Positions 27,392-36,918 of a stretch of 64,000 nucleotides of DNA are shown here, piece by piece (position 1 is the first letter of the stretch; every line of letters starts with the position of its first letter). The DNA is from Marinobacter oulmenensis (lineage in GTDB: Bacteria > Pseudomonadota > Gammaproteobacteria > Pseudomonadales > Oleiphilaceae). The translations under genes were made by a program, and so were the position numbers. The stretch is taken from the NCBI RefSeq assembly GCF_014201735.1, contig NZ_JACHFE010000003.1, positions 186,001 to 250,000 of the forward strand. The letters are read 5' to 3'. A model generated the notes under the pieces. That model worked only from the letters and a program-made list of their open reading frames with translations. It was not told the DNA's origin and ran no database searches.

Positions 27392-28656
27392 TAGGCGGGC
27401 TCCAGGTCAGTTTGATGGGGATTCAACGGCGCCCGGTTCCTCACATTCATCGAAACCAACACCAGGGTGGCCAGCAGGGCCAGGGAGGCGGAGACCCCAA
27501 AACAGACGGGATAACCAAAATGCTGCGCCAGAACACCGCCCACGACCCCGCCAATCATGGCAATCAGGGCGTCAGAGCATTGGAAGAGCGTGAAGTCGAC
27601 GCCGGATTGACTTGGGCTGGTCAATTGCATCAGCGCGGAATAGATCACCACGAAGCCGGCAGCCATACTGGAAAAGAGGCCGCCGGCCAGGGTAACCAAC
27701 ACGCTGGTCGTGGCGCCGGATTCCAGCCCGGCAATCACCCCGCCCAATGTCAAAGCCTGCAGCGCCAACACCACGGTCACGGCCCACCAGCCGGGCAAGA
27801 AGCGGGCAAGTATGCCGCCGACCAGGGTGCCCAGCAGTCCGGCCAGGGCACTGAAACCGCCAAACAGCCAACCAAGCTCTGACAACTCCACACCATGATC
27901 CAGAAGCATCGGCCCCAACATGCCGAAGGCCGTGCGTACGCCAGCGCCCAGCAATAACACCAGAAGCAGGCCCTGGCGGATCTCCCGGCGCGCCAAGGCC
28001 TTCAGGAGTGATGGCCGCTTGCGGTGGCCGGCCAGCCAGACAGTCGGGCGCCGGGTGATCAGCAATGGCAGGCTGATCACAACCACCAGCAAGGAGACAA
28101 TCAGCAACGCTCGGGGCCAGCCTGTGGCACCGGCAACCAGCAGGAATCCCCCGCCCCCCAGCAAAACACCAACATAGCTGCCGCCCACCTGCATCAGGTT
28201 GCCCCGGTCGAAACGGGCCTCTCCACGCAGGGTGTCGATGAGCAGGCCGTCCGTGACGATATCCACGGAAGCCGATACCAGCGCCGCCAGCAGCAGCATC
28301 ACACCGATCACTAGCGGCAGCGTGATTCCTGCCAGTGACAGTACGGCAGGGAGCAGAAGAATCAGGGCCAGCAGACACTGACCGCCGACGATCATCCGTA
28401 CCGACCGGTCGTTACCCGGTAACGGATGACGGGCCCGCTCCACCGCCGGCGACCAGAGGAACTTCAGCACCCAGGGCAGATAGAACAGGTAACTGAGCCC
28501 CACGATCTGCAGCGATAACCCGGCGTCCCTAAGCAATGCCGGCATGGACTGGGTCGCCAGGGTGGTGACCAGCGTCTGGGAGACATAGACCGCACCGCAG
28601 GCCAGCAGGAATCTCGCCCCCGCCGTCCCGGCCATGGACCCGGGCTCAGTAGACAT
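27391..28656 (-). CDS. MFS permease (RhtX/FptX/YbtX-like)
   Basis: A 421-residue major facilitator protein with 12 helices. The context (receptor upstream, two YbtPQ-like genes downstream) and sequence (SVDIVTDGLLIDTLRGEARFDRGNLMQVGGSYVGVLLGGGGFLL) place it with RhtX/FptX, single-protein importers of siderophores such as rhizobactin and pyochelin, and with AmpG-like carriers. I chose ATG 28656, which overlaps the receptor stop by 11 bases; the longest frame would overlap it by 100. ATG 28635 is an alternative. Confidence 0.87.
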   Translation of the reverse strand: MSTEPGSMAGTAGARFLLACGAVYVSQTLVTTLATQSMPALLRDAGLSLQIVGLSYLFYLPWVLKFLWSPAVERARHPLPGNDRSVRMIVGGQCLLALILLLPAVLSLAGITLPLVIGVMLLLAALVSASVDIVTDGLLIDTLRGEARFDRGNLMQVGGSYVGVLLGGGGFLLVAGATGWPRALLIVSLLVVVISLPLLITRRPTVWLAGHRKRPSLLKALARREIRQGLLLVLLLGAGVRTAFGMLGPMLLDHGVELSELGWLFGGFSALAGLLGTLVGGILARFLPGWWAVTVVLALQALTLGGVIAGLESGATTSVLVTLAGGLFSSMAAGFVVIYSALMQLTSPSQSGVDFTLFQCSDALIAMIGGVVGGVLAQHFGYPVCFGVSASLALLATLVLVSMNVRNRAPLNPHQTDLEPA

Positions 28657-30742
28657 AGTCGACCGAAGCACCCAGGGTTCTGCCGTCTGCAACCTGCGCA
28701 TACCGTGTGCCACCGAACACAAAGCCGTAGCCACGGTAGGTTTCATCGGTCAGGTTCTGGCCGTAAATGGACAGGGTGACGTCCGGAAGGGGCTGCCAGT
28801 CAACGCTGGCATCCAGCAGGGTGTACCCGGGCTGCTCCAGGGTATTGGCACTGTCGAAGTACTGCCGGCCGGTCCTCGACACCGTCACCCTTGGCTCCAG
28901 GCGCTGGCCCGAGGGCCGGAAGTGGCCAGTCACCGACACGCTGCCCTTGTACTCCGGCACCAGCGGCACCTTGTTTCCGGAGCAGTCACTGCAACTGGCC
29001 GGGCTGTCGTAATCATCGTACTCCGCCCGGGTATAATGACCGGCGGCAGACAGGGACAGGTAAGACAATGCCCGCCAGTCCAGAGACATCTCCACGCCGG
29101 TAGCGAGCATATCGCCCACGTTGGTGAGCGTCTGGGTCCCCATGTCACTGTCGCCGTACATCTGCACATCCCGGGTGTTGATCCGGTAAATGGCAGAGGC
29201 GAAACTCAATCGGGGGGATTGGTAGCGAAGGCCCAGTTCGTAGTTGATCGAGGTTTCACGATCAAAGCCTTCCGCATCGGCCACACTGGATGGCGCCAGG
29301 TTATAGCCGGCGGGTTTGTAACCCTGGGAAACGTTCACATAGGTCCGCCAACGGTCACTGAGCCAGTACCCCGCAGCAACCCGCCCGAGCCAGGTGTTGT
29401 CTGTCACCTCCTCATCACCGCTTAAGCCACTGCCGGCGACCGTGCCATTGAAACGGGTTTCGGCATGATCCCGGGAAAAACGACCGCCTACGGAAATATC
29501 CGCACGCTCCGTCAGGTACCAGGTCAGGTCGGCGTAGGCCGCCAGAGACCGGCGTTCATTGTCAGAGCGGGTGTCGATATAGGGGGAATATACCGGTGCC
29601 ACCATGTCGAACAGATAGCGCCGGCTCTGGTCCGTTTCCTGATGGAAGATCCCCATGATCATGTCCCAGGGCTGGCTGCCGTCATTCAGGCTGACCATCC
29701 TGAGCTCCGCCGTACGCTGGTCCCATTGCTCGGGCTGGGAGGAATAATAGTTGGTGATCGCCCAGTGTCGGCGGATGTCCAGGTCCTGATCACTGAGCAT
29801 CGCGGAAACCTGCCAGCCGCCTAGGTCATATTGGCCGTTAACCGCAAACTGATTGCCGCAGCGTTCCTGGTCAAAATTCCGGTATGGTTCCGGCAGGTCG
29901 GGTGAAATCGCGGCCTGGCGGTCATCAATGTCGTCGTAAAGGGTATAGACATCCTGGGTGGTCTGGGTGCAGTCCCTCGCCGCGGTCAGATTCCATTCGT
30001 AATCGGCGTCATCCGGAGCCAGCCTGAGTCGAAGCCGGCCGGCGTCCGTCTGGCTGCCACCAAGATCGTCCCTGACCAGTGAACTGTCCAGGTCGCCGTT
30101 TTGCTCCTGGCTCAGGAGGGTAAGGGAGCCATAGAGAAGGCCTGGTTTGATGGCGCCGGAGGCCTGCGCCTTCAACTCATACCCATCCCGACTGGCGGCA
30201 CCGGCCCTGGCGTGCAGATACGGCTCATTACCCGGCTCCCGGGTCACGATATTGAGGATGCCGCCCGAAGCACTGCGGCCATAGAGTGTTCCCTGCGGGC
30301 CTTTCAGCAACTCCACCTGGCTGACGTCACCCAGAGCCTGCAACGACGCCACGGGCAACTGAGGCACGCCATCCACATAAACCGTGAGCGCCGGATTGTA
30401 GAAATCCTGGGCCGAGGTCACCCCACGCATCGTCATGATCGGAAACAGGGCGGAGCCACTGTAAGACATGTGCAGTGATGGGAACGCCCGTTCCAGTCCC
30501 TGCACGGTAGTGATGTGCGCAGCCTTCAACTCTTCATTGTCGGCGACTTCCACGGCCTTGTTCATGGTCGCCGCCGGCTCACCCTTCTTGCTCGCCTGTA
30601 TGACCAGCGCATCCAGCTCCCGGGCGCCCTTCGTCTCCTGTTGTTCAGCCTGCCCCAGAGCGGGCGACGGAGAAAGGGTAATCGCCAGGACAGTCGCCAG
30701 TGGCATACCTGCACCGACGCAGACTCTTGGAACGTGCTTCAT
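28646..30742 (-). CDS. TonB-dependent receptor (FyuA-like)
   Basis: A 698-residue receptor: signal peptide ending near ALG, TonB/plug region (ELDALVIQASKK; GLERAFPSLHMSYSGSALFPIMTMRGV; VELLKGPQGTLYGRSASGGILNIVTREP) and a barrel ending LGASVDYVY. The plug is like that of FyuA, the yersiniabactin/pesticin receptor, and of the related SusC-free receptors. Start ATG 30742 has AGGTG upstream, and a Fur box covers the promoter. With the downstream MFS and two ABC genes it forms one uptake operon. No synthesis genes occur in the window. Confidence 0.92.
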   Translation of the reverse strand: MKHVPRVCVGAGMPLATVLAITLSPSPALGQAEQQETKGARELDALVIQASKKGEPAATMNKAVEVADNEELKAAHITTVQGLERAFPSLHMSYSGSALFPIMTMRGVTSAQDFYNPALTVYVDGVPQLPVASLQALGDVSQVELLKGPQGTLYGRSASGGILNIVTREPGNEPYLHARAGAASRDGYELKAQASGAIKPGLLYGSLTLLSQEQNGDLDSSLVRDDLGGSQTDAGRLRLRLAPDDADYEWNLTAARDCTQTTQDVYTLYDDIDDRQAAISPDLPEPYRNFDQERCGNQFAVNGQYDLGGWQVSAMLSDQDLDIRRHWAITNYYSSQPEQWDQRTAELRMVSLNDGSQPWDMIMGIFHQETDQSRRYLFDMVAPVYSPYIDTRSDNERRSLAAYADLTWYLTERADISVGGRFSRDHAETRFNGTVAGSGLSGDEEVTDNTWLGRVAAGYWLSDRWRTYVNVSQGYKPAGYNLAPSSVADAEGFDRETSINYELGLRYQSPRLSFASAIYRINTRDVQMYGDSDMGTQTLTNVGDMLATGVEMSLDWRALSYLSLSAAGHYTRAEYDDYDSPASCSDCSGNKVPLVPEYKGSVSVTGHFRPSGQRLEPRVTVSRTGRQYFDSANTLEQPGYTLLDASVDWQPLPDVTLSIYGQNLTDETYRGYGFVFGGTRYAQVADGRTLGASVDYVY

Positions 30743-30766
30743 GGTCACACCTGCATTACAATCGGA

Positions 30767-30785
30767 ATTGATAATGCGTATCATC
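30767..30785. promoter_or_regulatory. Fur box between the FyuA-like receptor and its AraC regulator
   Basis: ATTGATAATGCGTATCATC contains TGATAAT-G-CGTATCA, 13 of 15 positions of the 7-1-7 Fur core. It lies in the 107-base divergent gap and could repress both directions. Confidence 0.72.
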
Positions 30786-30849
30786 TACAGCGCAATCATG
30801 AACCGCTAGCGAATTTGCGCTGAAAATAGCGGAAATGAGGAAATAACTG

Positions 30850-31806
30850 ATGGATTGCCCTGCTTCAGCCCCCCGCAACCCGATGTCCCTGTCCATGCCC
30901 CCGGACTGGGCGCTGATCAGCCAATTGCACTCAGTCAGTGACGGAGTCAGTATCGGCTGCCTCGACGGCCGGCCGACATCCAACTGGCAGCTTGATGGTA
31001 TTTCCCGGCCGGGTTTTGGCATCGCCATTGTCCTGGAGGGAGCCGGGGCCATGGCGCTGGACGGCGGGCCGCCACTGAACATAGAAGCCGGCACCGCCAT
31101 TCTCTATTCCACCGCCCAGCCCATCCGGGGCTGGGACGATTTTCGGGGCGGTCACGCCACCCGCATTGTTGATATCCGCTTTACACCGGAGGGACTGGCA
31201 TCCCTGTGCGGGCATCGGCCGCCTGAACTCACGGGTAAGCTACTGCGTGACTGCAGCGTTCCCTGCCAGAACGCCTACCTGGGCAGCCTGCCGGCCAGCC
31301 GTGAGATGAAACGCCTGGCCGCCGACATTCTGCGTCACCCGCCCACCAGCGCGGCGGGCTTGTCATCGCTGCTGTTCCTGCAGGCCAAGGCCATGGAATC
31401 CCTGGCCCTGGCCCTTCGCCATCTGGATACCCGCCGCCGGGAGCCAGCCCTGCCCGCCCCGTTCGACCGCACCCGGGTTCAGCACGCATACGAGTATATC
31501 CAGCGGAACTATGAGCAGGGCCTGACCGTCAAGGTGCTTTCAGAGCAGGTCGGCATCAGTGAGAAACGGCTTCAGGCGGGCTTTGCCGCCCTCTATGGCC
31601 AATCGGTACATTCCTGTCTGAGGCAGACACGAATGGAGACGGCCGCGTCGCTTCTGGAGCGCGGATGGGGGGTCACGGAAGTGGCTGACGCCGTCGGTTT
31701 CGCCAGCCTCAGCCATTTTATCAAAGCCTTCAAGCAGCACTGGGGAGCGACCCCCAAAGCATGGATCAGAACGGCCGGTCCCGGGCTTTCACAGCCCGGC
31801 CTATGA
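30850..31806 (+). CDS. AraC-family regulator divergent from the FyuA-like receptor
   Basis: A 318-residue regulator with an N-terminal ligand-sensing half and two C-terminal helix-turn-helix motifs (TVKVLSEQVGISEKRLQAGFAALYG; VTEVADAVGFASLSHFIKAFKQHWG). GAGGA stands nine bases before the ATG at 30850. The divergent arrangement across a Fur box is that of ybtA/pchR-type activators, so it probably activates the receptor-MFS-ABC operon when the siderophore is present. Its last 6 bases overlap the panE stop on the other strand. Confidence 0.88.
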   Translation: MDCPASAPRNPMSLSMPPDWALISQLHSVSDGVSIGCLDGRPTSNWQLDGISRPGFGIAIVLEGAGAMALDGGPPLNIEAGTAILYSTAQPIRGWDDFRGGHATRIVDIRFTPEGLASLCGHRPPELTGKLLRDCSVPCQNAYLGSLPASREMKRLAADILRHPPTSAAGLSSLLFLQAKAMESLALALRHLDTRRREPALPAPFDRTRVQHAYEYIQRNYEQGLTVKVLSEQVGISEKRLQAGFAALYGQSVHSCLRQTRMETAASLLERGWGVTEVADAVGFASLSHFIKAFKQHWGATPKAWIRTAGPGLSQPGL

Positions 31807-32763
31807 CGAAGTCAGTGAGGACCCAGAGGACAGCAGGGCGTTCACCAGAAAGGTATAGGGCGCGTCCGTCTCCGGATCCGGCAAGCGCCGGAGTACCGCC
31901 CCGGCGATGCTGTCCAGTTCCAGCGGGCGGCCTTTCTCCCGGTCGACCAGCATGGAGGTCTTGATGGCATTGAAGTCGCTGATCAGCTCGAACATCTCGT
32001 CCAGATCCCGCTGGCTGAGATTAACGCCATCGGCTTTCGAGGCCTCAACCGTTTCCGCCATCATGCGGTAGACCACCCGGCCATACTCCGGGTGATGGGT
32101 CAGGCTTCGGGTGTCCAGGCCGGTGAGGGCGGACAACGGATTGACCCCGTTATTGATCACCAGCTTGCGCCAGAGTTCATAGCGTATGTTATCGGTCACC
32201 GTCGTGGGAATACCCGCCTCGGAGAACGAGGATTCCAGACGGCCCAGAAGCGCGAGCCTCGGATCGCCGGCCTCCGGATTCCTTGGCCAGGCACCCATCA
32301 CCACCTGAGCCACGCCCTCGGCGAACACATGGCCGGGCTCGGTAATATGGCCACCGATCCGGACTGCCAGTCCGCCCAGGGTCCGCTTTTCGCCCACCAC
32401 CCCGGCAATCAGCGGCTCATTATCCACACCGTTCTGGAGCGACAGAACCGGTGCCTGACCACCGGCCAGCCAGGCCCCCAGTTCGTCAAGCACCGGGTGC
32501 GTGGCGGTGGATTTCAGGGCCACGATGATCAGATCAAAATCATCCGGCTGGTGATGCTGTACCAGTGAGGCATGGTCAAACACCGGCGCATCACAGGCCA
32601 GGTGCTGCCCCTGATAATCCACCTGCAGGCCCCCGGCCCGGATGGCCGTCAGGTGTTCTCCACGGGCAGTGAGCACCAGTGAATGGCCAGCCTGGGCAAG
32701 CCTGGCGGCGTAGTAGCCACCGATACCACCTGCACCAATCATCAACAGCTTCAACGGGGTCAT
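31801..32763 (-). CDS. panE: 2-dehydropantoate 2-reductase
   Basis: A 320-residue oxidoreductase with N-terminal Rossmann motif IGAGGIGGYYAARLAQAG (residues ~9-25) and the ketopantoate reductase features LKSTATHPVLDELG, LVINNGVNPLSALTGL (Lys and Asn) and the late ELDSIAGAVLRR. It would reduce ketopantoate to pantoate with NADPH in coenzyme A synthesis. Several paralogues of this family have other substrates, so the name is provisional. Start ATG 32763; an upstream frame of 21 codons lacks the fold. Stands alone, convergent with an AraC gene. Confidence 0.85.
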   Translation of the reverse strand: MTPLKLLMIGAGGIGGYYAARLAQAGHSLVLTARGEHLTAIRAGGLQVDYQGQHLACDAPVFDHASLVQHHQPDDFDLIIVALKSTATHPVLDELGAWLAGGQAPVLSLQNGVDNEPLIAGVVGEKRTLGGLAVRIGGHITEPGHVFAEGVAQVVMGAWPRNPEAGDPRLALLGRLESSFSEAGIPTTVTDNIRYELWRKLVINNGVNPLSALTGLDTRSLTHHPEYGRVVYRMMAETVEASKADGVNLSQRDLDEMFELISDFNAIKTSMLVDREKGRPLELDSIAGAVLRRLPDPETDAPYTFLVNALLSSGSSLTSS

Positions 32764-32870
32764 GGGCACCTCTGTGTGCGTTGTCGTTCCCGGATTTGTG
32801 GAAATGCTAGCAGACCCGGACCGCAATCAGAATCTCTGCGCCCATGCTCCGTTTGGCCAGGGCCGGTCAC

Positions 32871-33875
32871 TCAGCCAGCCTGGTCCCTGCAGTCGTCCAG
32901 ACTGCCGGCGATGCCCTGCAGCAGTTGCGGGTACAACTTCGGCCCCGGCTCCAGGTGGGCGCCCAGCGGGTCCATGACCGCCGACGTATTGACGCCAGTG
33001 CCGCCAAACACGGTGTTGACCATATCCGGGTTGTACTGGGGTTCGGTGAACACACAACGGATGTTCAGGGTCTTCACCAGTTCACGGATTTCCCGGACAC
33101 GGGCCGGACCGGGGTCCGAGGCATCACCGATGGAAATGGCACCGGTCGCCTCGATGCCAAAGCGCTTCTCGAAGTACTGGTAAGCGTCGTGGAATACGAT
33201 GAAGCGAAGGTCGCCCAGGTCCGCAACGGTGGCCTCGATGCCGGCACTGATCTTCGCAATCTGTTGCTGGCCCTGCTTCGCGTTCCGGGAGTACAGGTCG
33301 GCGTTTTCCGGATCCATCCCGGACAGTTCATCGGCAATCACCTCCAGCCAGAGACGGGCGTTGGCCGGATCCAGCCAGGCATGGGAATCCAGACCTTCGT
33401 GGTGATGACCGTGGTCGTGATGATCATGCTCTTCGTGATGATGAGCGTGCTCGTCATGATGGCCCTCGCCGTCCTCATGGTGGGACGCGTCTTCCCCGTC
33501 GTGATGGTGATGCCCTTCAAAGGTTGCCCCCTCGCGAAAAGCGTGCGTTGTTGTCCCTGGCACCTCCAGCATTTCAATAACCCTGGCATCCCGGCCCAGT
33601 GTCTCCAGGGAGTTCTCCAGCCACGGCTCCAGGGGTTCCCCCACCCAGAACACCAGGTCGGCATCCTCCAGAGCCTCCGCCTCGGACGGGCTGAGCGAAT
33701 AACCGTGGGGCGACGCCCCCGACTGGACCAGCAGTTCCGGCTCCCCGACTCCAGACATCACCTGTGCCACCAGAGAATGCAGCGGAGTGATATCCACCGC
33801 CACCTTAGGCACTGACGCCACGGCACTCAAAGGCAGCGCTAAAGCGCCCGCCATCAGCATCCTGAGTTTCTTCAT
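32871..33875 (-). CDS. znuA: Zinc ABC transporter, periplasmic binding protein
   Basis: A 334-residue ZnuA: signal peptide (MLMAGALALPLSAVAS), the metal ligands His in TPLHSLVAQV and SHAWLDP, HDAYQYFEKRFG and the last ligand region, and a long mobile loop near 120-165 packed with His, Asp and Glu (more than 20 His). That loop is the hallmark of high-affinity zinc proteins rather than manganese ones. It diverges from znuC across a Zur-type palindrome, the usual layout. Confidence 0.95.
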   Translation of the reverse strand: MKKLRMLMAGALALPLSAVASVPKVAVDITPLHSLVAQVMSGVGEPELLVQSGASPHGYSLSPSEAEALEDADLVFWVGEPLEPWLENSLETLGRDARVIEMLEVPGTTTHAFREGATFEGHHHHDGEDASHHEDGEGHHDEHAHHHEEHDHHDHGHHHEGLDSHAWLDPANARLWLEVIADELSGMDPENADLYSRNAKQGQQQIAKISAGIEATVADLGDLRFIVFHDAYQYFEKRFGIEATGAISIGDASDPGPARVREIRELVKTLNIRCVFTEPQYNPDMVNTVFGGTGVNTSAVMDPLGAHLEPGPKLYPQLLQGIAGSLDDCRDQAG

Positions 33876-33906
33876 GATTACCTCACCTCGTTGGTTCGAC
33901 TTTGTT

Positions 33907-33927
33907 AATGTTATGTTATAACATTTT
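33907..33927. promoter_or_regulatory. Zur box between znuA and znuCB
   Basis: The AT-rich palindrome AATGTTATGTTATAACATTT fits the gammaproteobacterial Zur consensus. It occupies the 132-base divergent gap, so zinc repletion should repress both sides. Confidence 0.82.
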
Positions 33928-34007
33928 ATTAGTGACAGAAAAGTACTCCGGCTGCAATGCAGTCCGGCGTCAACAGAAACCAGCCCAACCCATTCAGGTG
34001 TAACGCC

Positions 34008-34730
34008 ATGGCATTAATCGCAGCCCGTAACCTGACCATCGGCTTCGCAGGCCAGCCCCTGCTCGAACAGGTGAACCTTGATATCAGAAGGGGCGAGATC
34101 CTGGCCCTGCTCGGCCCCAACGGTTCGGGAAAGACTTCCCTTTTGAGGACACTGATTGGCGCCCTGCCACCCTCGTCAGGCTGCATATCCCGACAGTCAG
34201 GCCTGGTGACCGGCTATGTTCCGCAGCGGCTGCACATTGACGAAACCCTGCCGATGACGGTCAACCGGTTTTTACAACTGCCCAACCGGCACCCGCGGGA
34301 AAAACTCCAACAGGCGCTTGATCAGGCCGGCGCCCCGGCCCTGGGGGCCAGACAGCTGTCGACGCTCTCCGGTGGGCAGTTCCAACGGGTACTCCTGGCC
34401 CGGGCGATTCTCGAAAAACCGGATCTTCTGTTGCTGGATGAAGCCTCGCAGGGGCTTGATTACGCCGGCATCCGGCAGTTCTACCGGCAGCTCGAACAGA
34501 TTCAGCAGGCTCTGGATTGCGCCATTGTCATCGTCAGCCACGACCTGAATCTGGTGATGCAGTCGGCCACCCGGGTCGCCTGCCTGAGCGGCACCATTGT
34601 CTGCCAGGGAAGCCCTGACACCGTTGCAGGAATGGCCGAATACCAGTCGCTGTTTGGTCTGGACTCTCCATCCGGTCACCCCGCAACCGCCGGGGTCTAC
34701 CCCATCCATCCCAACTGTCGGGAGGCCTGA
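34008..34730 (+). CDS. znuC: Zinc ABC transporter, ATPase
   Basis: A 240-residue ATPase with Walker A LLGPNGSGKTS, signature TLSGGQFQRVLLARAI, Walker B LLLLDEASQGLD and H-loop VSHDLNLV. ATG 34008 with AGGTG upstream gives family length; a longer frame starts in the Zur region. It is followed directly by znuB. Confidence 0.94.
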   Translation: MALIAARNLTIGFAGQPLLEQVNLDIRRGEILALLGPNGSGKTSLLRTLIGALPPSSGCISRQSGLVTGYVPQRLHIDETLPMTVNRFLQLPNRHPREKLQQALDQAGAPALGARQLSTLSGGQFQRVLLARAILEKPDLLLLDEASQGLDYAGIRQFYRQLEQIQQALDCAIVIVSHDLNLVMQSATRVACLSGTIVCQGSPDTVAGMAEYQSLFGLDSPSGHPATAGVYPIHPNCREA

Positions 34731-35543
34731 ATGCTGGACGACTTCATGATCAGGGCCGCGCTGGCGGGTTTGGGCGTGGCACTTGCGGCTGCGCCTCTGG
34801 GCTGCTTTATCGTCTGGCGCCGGATGGCCTATTTCGGCGACGCCACCGCCCATGCGGCCATGCTGGGTGTGGCCATCTCGCTGGCCATGTCCACCTCGGT
34901 TTTTGCCGGCGTGCTGGTGGTGTCGCTGCTGATGGCGCTGCTGGTTACACTGCTCAGCGGTCGCGGCTACGCCATGGACACCCTGCTGGGGGTCATGGCT
35001 CATTCCGCCCTTGCCTTCGGGCTGGTGGCGGTCTCCTTTCTGTCCGGCATACGGATTGATCTCATGGCCTACCTGTTTGGTGATATCCTGTCCGTAGGAA
35101 AGGCTGACCTGGCGATTATCTGGGGTGGCACGGCCCTGGTTCTGATCCTCATGGCCTGGCGCTGGTCCGCCCTGTTGATGTCCACCCTCAATCCGGACCT
35201 GGCGCATGCGGGCGGGGTGTCGCCGAAACGGGAACAACTGGTGCTGACCCTGGCGCTGGCCCTGATGGTGGCAGTGGCCATTAAAGTGGTGGGCGTACTG
35301 CTGATTGCCTCCATGCTGATACTGCCTGCGGCCGCAGCCCGCCCCCTGAGCCGGACACCGGAAGTCATGGCGGTGATGGCGGCAGTCATTGGAAGCGTGG
35401 CCTCCCTTTCAGGTTTGAGAGCTTCCTATATAATGGATACTCCGACCGGGCCGACCATCGTATGCGCGGCGGCCATACTTTTTGCTCTCTCGAGCCTATT
35501 CAGGGCCCTCCGGCACACAAGCACGGAGACACCGGCCCACTAG
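34731..35543 (+). CDS. znuB: Zinc ABC transporter, permease
   Basis: A 270-residue permease of the metal ABC-3 family with about eight helices; GCFIVWRRMAYFGDATAHAAMLGVAI is the conserved start and LLIASMLILPAAAARPLSRTPEVM the late signature. Its ATG follows the znuC stop with no gap, so the two are coupled. It forms the inner membrane channel for zinc. Confidence 0.95.
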   Translation: MLDDFMIRAALAGLGVALAAAPLGCFIVWRRMAYFGDATAHAAMLGVAISLAMSTSVFAGVLVVSLLMALLVTLLSGRGYAMDTLLGVMAHSALAFGLVAVSFLSGIRIDLMAYLFGDILSVGKADLAIIWGGTALVLILMAWRWSALLMSTLNPDLAHAGGVSPKREQLVLTLALALMVAVAIKVVGVLLIASMLILPAAAARPLSRTPEVMAVMAAVIGSVASLSGLRASYIMDTPTGPTIVCAAAILFALSSLFRALRHTSTETPAH

Positions 35544-35575
35544 ACCAGAAACCGGCCAGACAGGACCGACACGGC

Positions 35576-36910
35576 ATGGCAACCAGACATCTGTTTTCAC
35601 GAAGCCACATCCTGCTTTTCGCACTGTCGATTATCGTGCTGCTGGTCGGGCTGTTTGCCTCTCCGGAGCATTCCAAGGCGCTTTTCGTGGAGTCCGGCAC
35701 CGTCACCACCGAACCGGCGGAAAAACGGGCAACCCCGGCCACAGCCACGCCCCCGGCAGACCCGGCCCCGGTGCTCGCCGAGCCGGACCCGGTCCAGCGT
35801 TATCAGATCCAGGCCGGTGACACCCTCAGTGCCATTTTCGAGAGCCGGGGCATTTCCCTGGGTACGCTCCACGAACTGCTGGCGGCCGATGCCGAGTACC
35901 TGTCCCTGGAAATCCTGCATCCGGGCACGGAGCTGGCTTTCCGCTTCAATGACCAGCAACACCTTGAACAACTGACCCTGCACGTGGATCCGGCCCGTAA
36001 AGTGGTGTTCCAGCGTCAGGACAACGGGTCGTTTTCCTACCAGCATGTGGAGGCGGAAACGCGGTGGTCGTATCACGTGCGTTCCGGGGCGATTGAACAG
36101 AGCTTCTTCAAGGCCGGACTCAGGGCCGGGCTGACCGAGCAGCAGGTGGAAGAACTGGCCCGCATGCTGAAACGGAAAATCGATTTCCGGCGGGAGATTC
36201 GCAAAGGCGATCCGTTCACGGTGCTGGTGGCCAACGAGGTCACCCACGAGCAGGAAACCGGTCGCTACCGGATAGAGGCGGTGAGTCTGTCCACCCGGGG
36301 ACGTACCACCAATGCCTTCCTGTACACGGACGGCAACTATTACGACGAGAACGGCGAGAGCATTCTGCCGGCGTTCCGGCGCTGGCCCACCCAGCATCGC
36401 TTCCGGATCAGCTCACCGTTCGATCCCGGTCGTATTCACCCGATGACCGGACGGATCTCGCCTCACAATGGCGTGGATCTGGCCACTCCTATCGGCACCC
36501 GCGTGATGAGCACCGGTGACGGCGTGGTCACCCGTATTGGCGACCATCCCTACGCCGGCAAGTACATCAACATCCGGCATAACGGCTCCCTGACCACCCG
36601 CTACCTGCACCTGAGCCGGGTACTGGTCCACAAGGGGCAGAGGGTCAAGCGTGGCCAGAAAATCGCCCTGTCCGGAAACACCGGGCGTTCCACTGGCCCA
36701 CACCTGCACTTTGAATTCCGCATCGACGGCCGGCCGGTAAACCCGGTGACCGCCGACATACCCACTGCCACCAAGGTCCCTTCTGACGCCTTCGCCAGTT
36801 TCACCGAACTGGCCCAGCGCCGACTGGCGCTGATGCGGACGGTGGAAATGCTGGCACCGGCCAGGGCGCACGCCCAGGTCACTCAGACGCACGCCACCGG
36901 CTCAAGCTAG
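35576..36910 (+). CDS. mepM: Murein DD-endopeptidase, M23 family (MepM-like)
   Basis: A 444-residue protein with one N-terminal membrane anchor (LLFALSIIVLLVGLFAS), a LysM/OapA-like domain (YQIQAGDTLSAIFESRGIS), a long middle region and a C-terminal peptidase M23 domain. Zinc ligands are in HNGVD (~297-301) and HLHF (~376-379), plus the usual late HxH. It is expected to cut peptide crosslinks in peptidoglycan from the periplasmic side. In E. coli mepM also sits next to znuACB. Start ATG 35576; upstream frame overlaps znuB. Confidence 0.92.
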   Translation: MATRHLFSRSHILLFALSIIVLLVGLFASPEHSKALFVESGTVTTEPAEKRATPATATPPADPAPVLAEPDPVQRYQIQAGDTLSAIFESRGISLGTLHELLAADAEYLSLEILHPGTELAFRFNDQQHLEQLTLHVDPARKVVFQRQDNGSFSYQHVEAETRWSYHVRSGAIEQSFFKAGLRAGLTEQQVEELARMLKRKIDFRREIRKGDPFTVLVANEVTHEQETGRYRIEAVSLSTRGRTTNAFLYTDGNYYDENGESILPAFRRWPTQHRFRISSPFDPGRIHPMTGRISPHNGVDLATPIGTRVMSTGDGVVTRIGDHPYAGKYINIRHNGSLTTRYLHLSRVLVHKGQRVKRGQKIALSGNTGRSTGPHLHFEFRIDGRPVNPVTADIPTATKVPSDAFASFTELAQRRLALMRTVEMLAPARAHAQVTQTHATGSS

Positions 36911-36918
36911 CTAACCGA

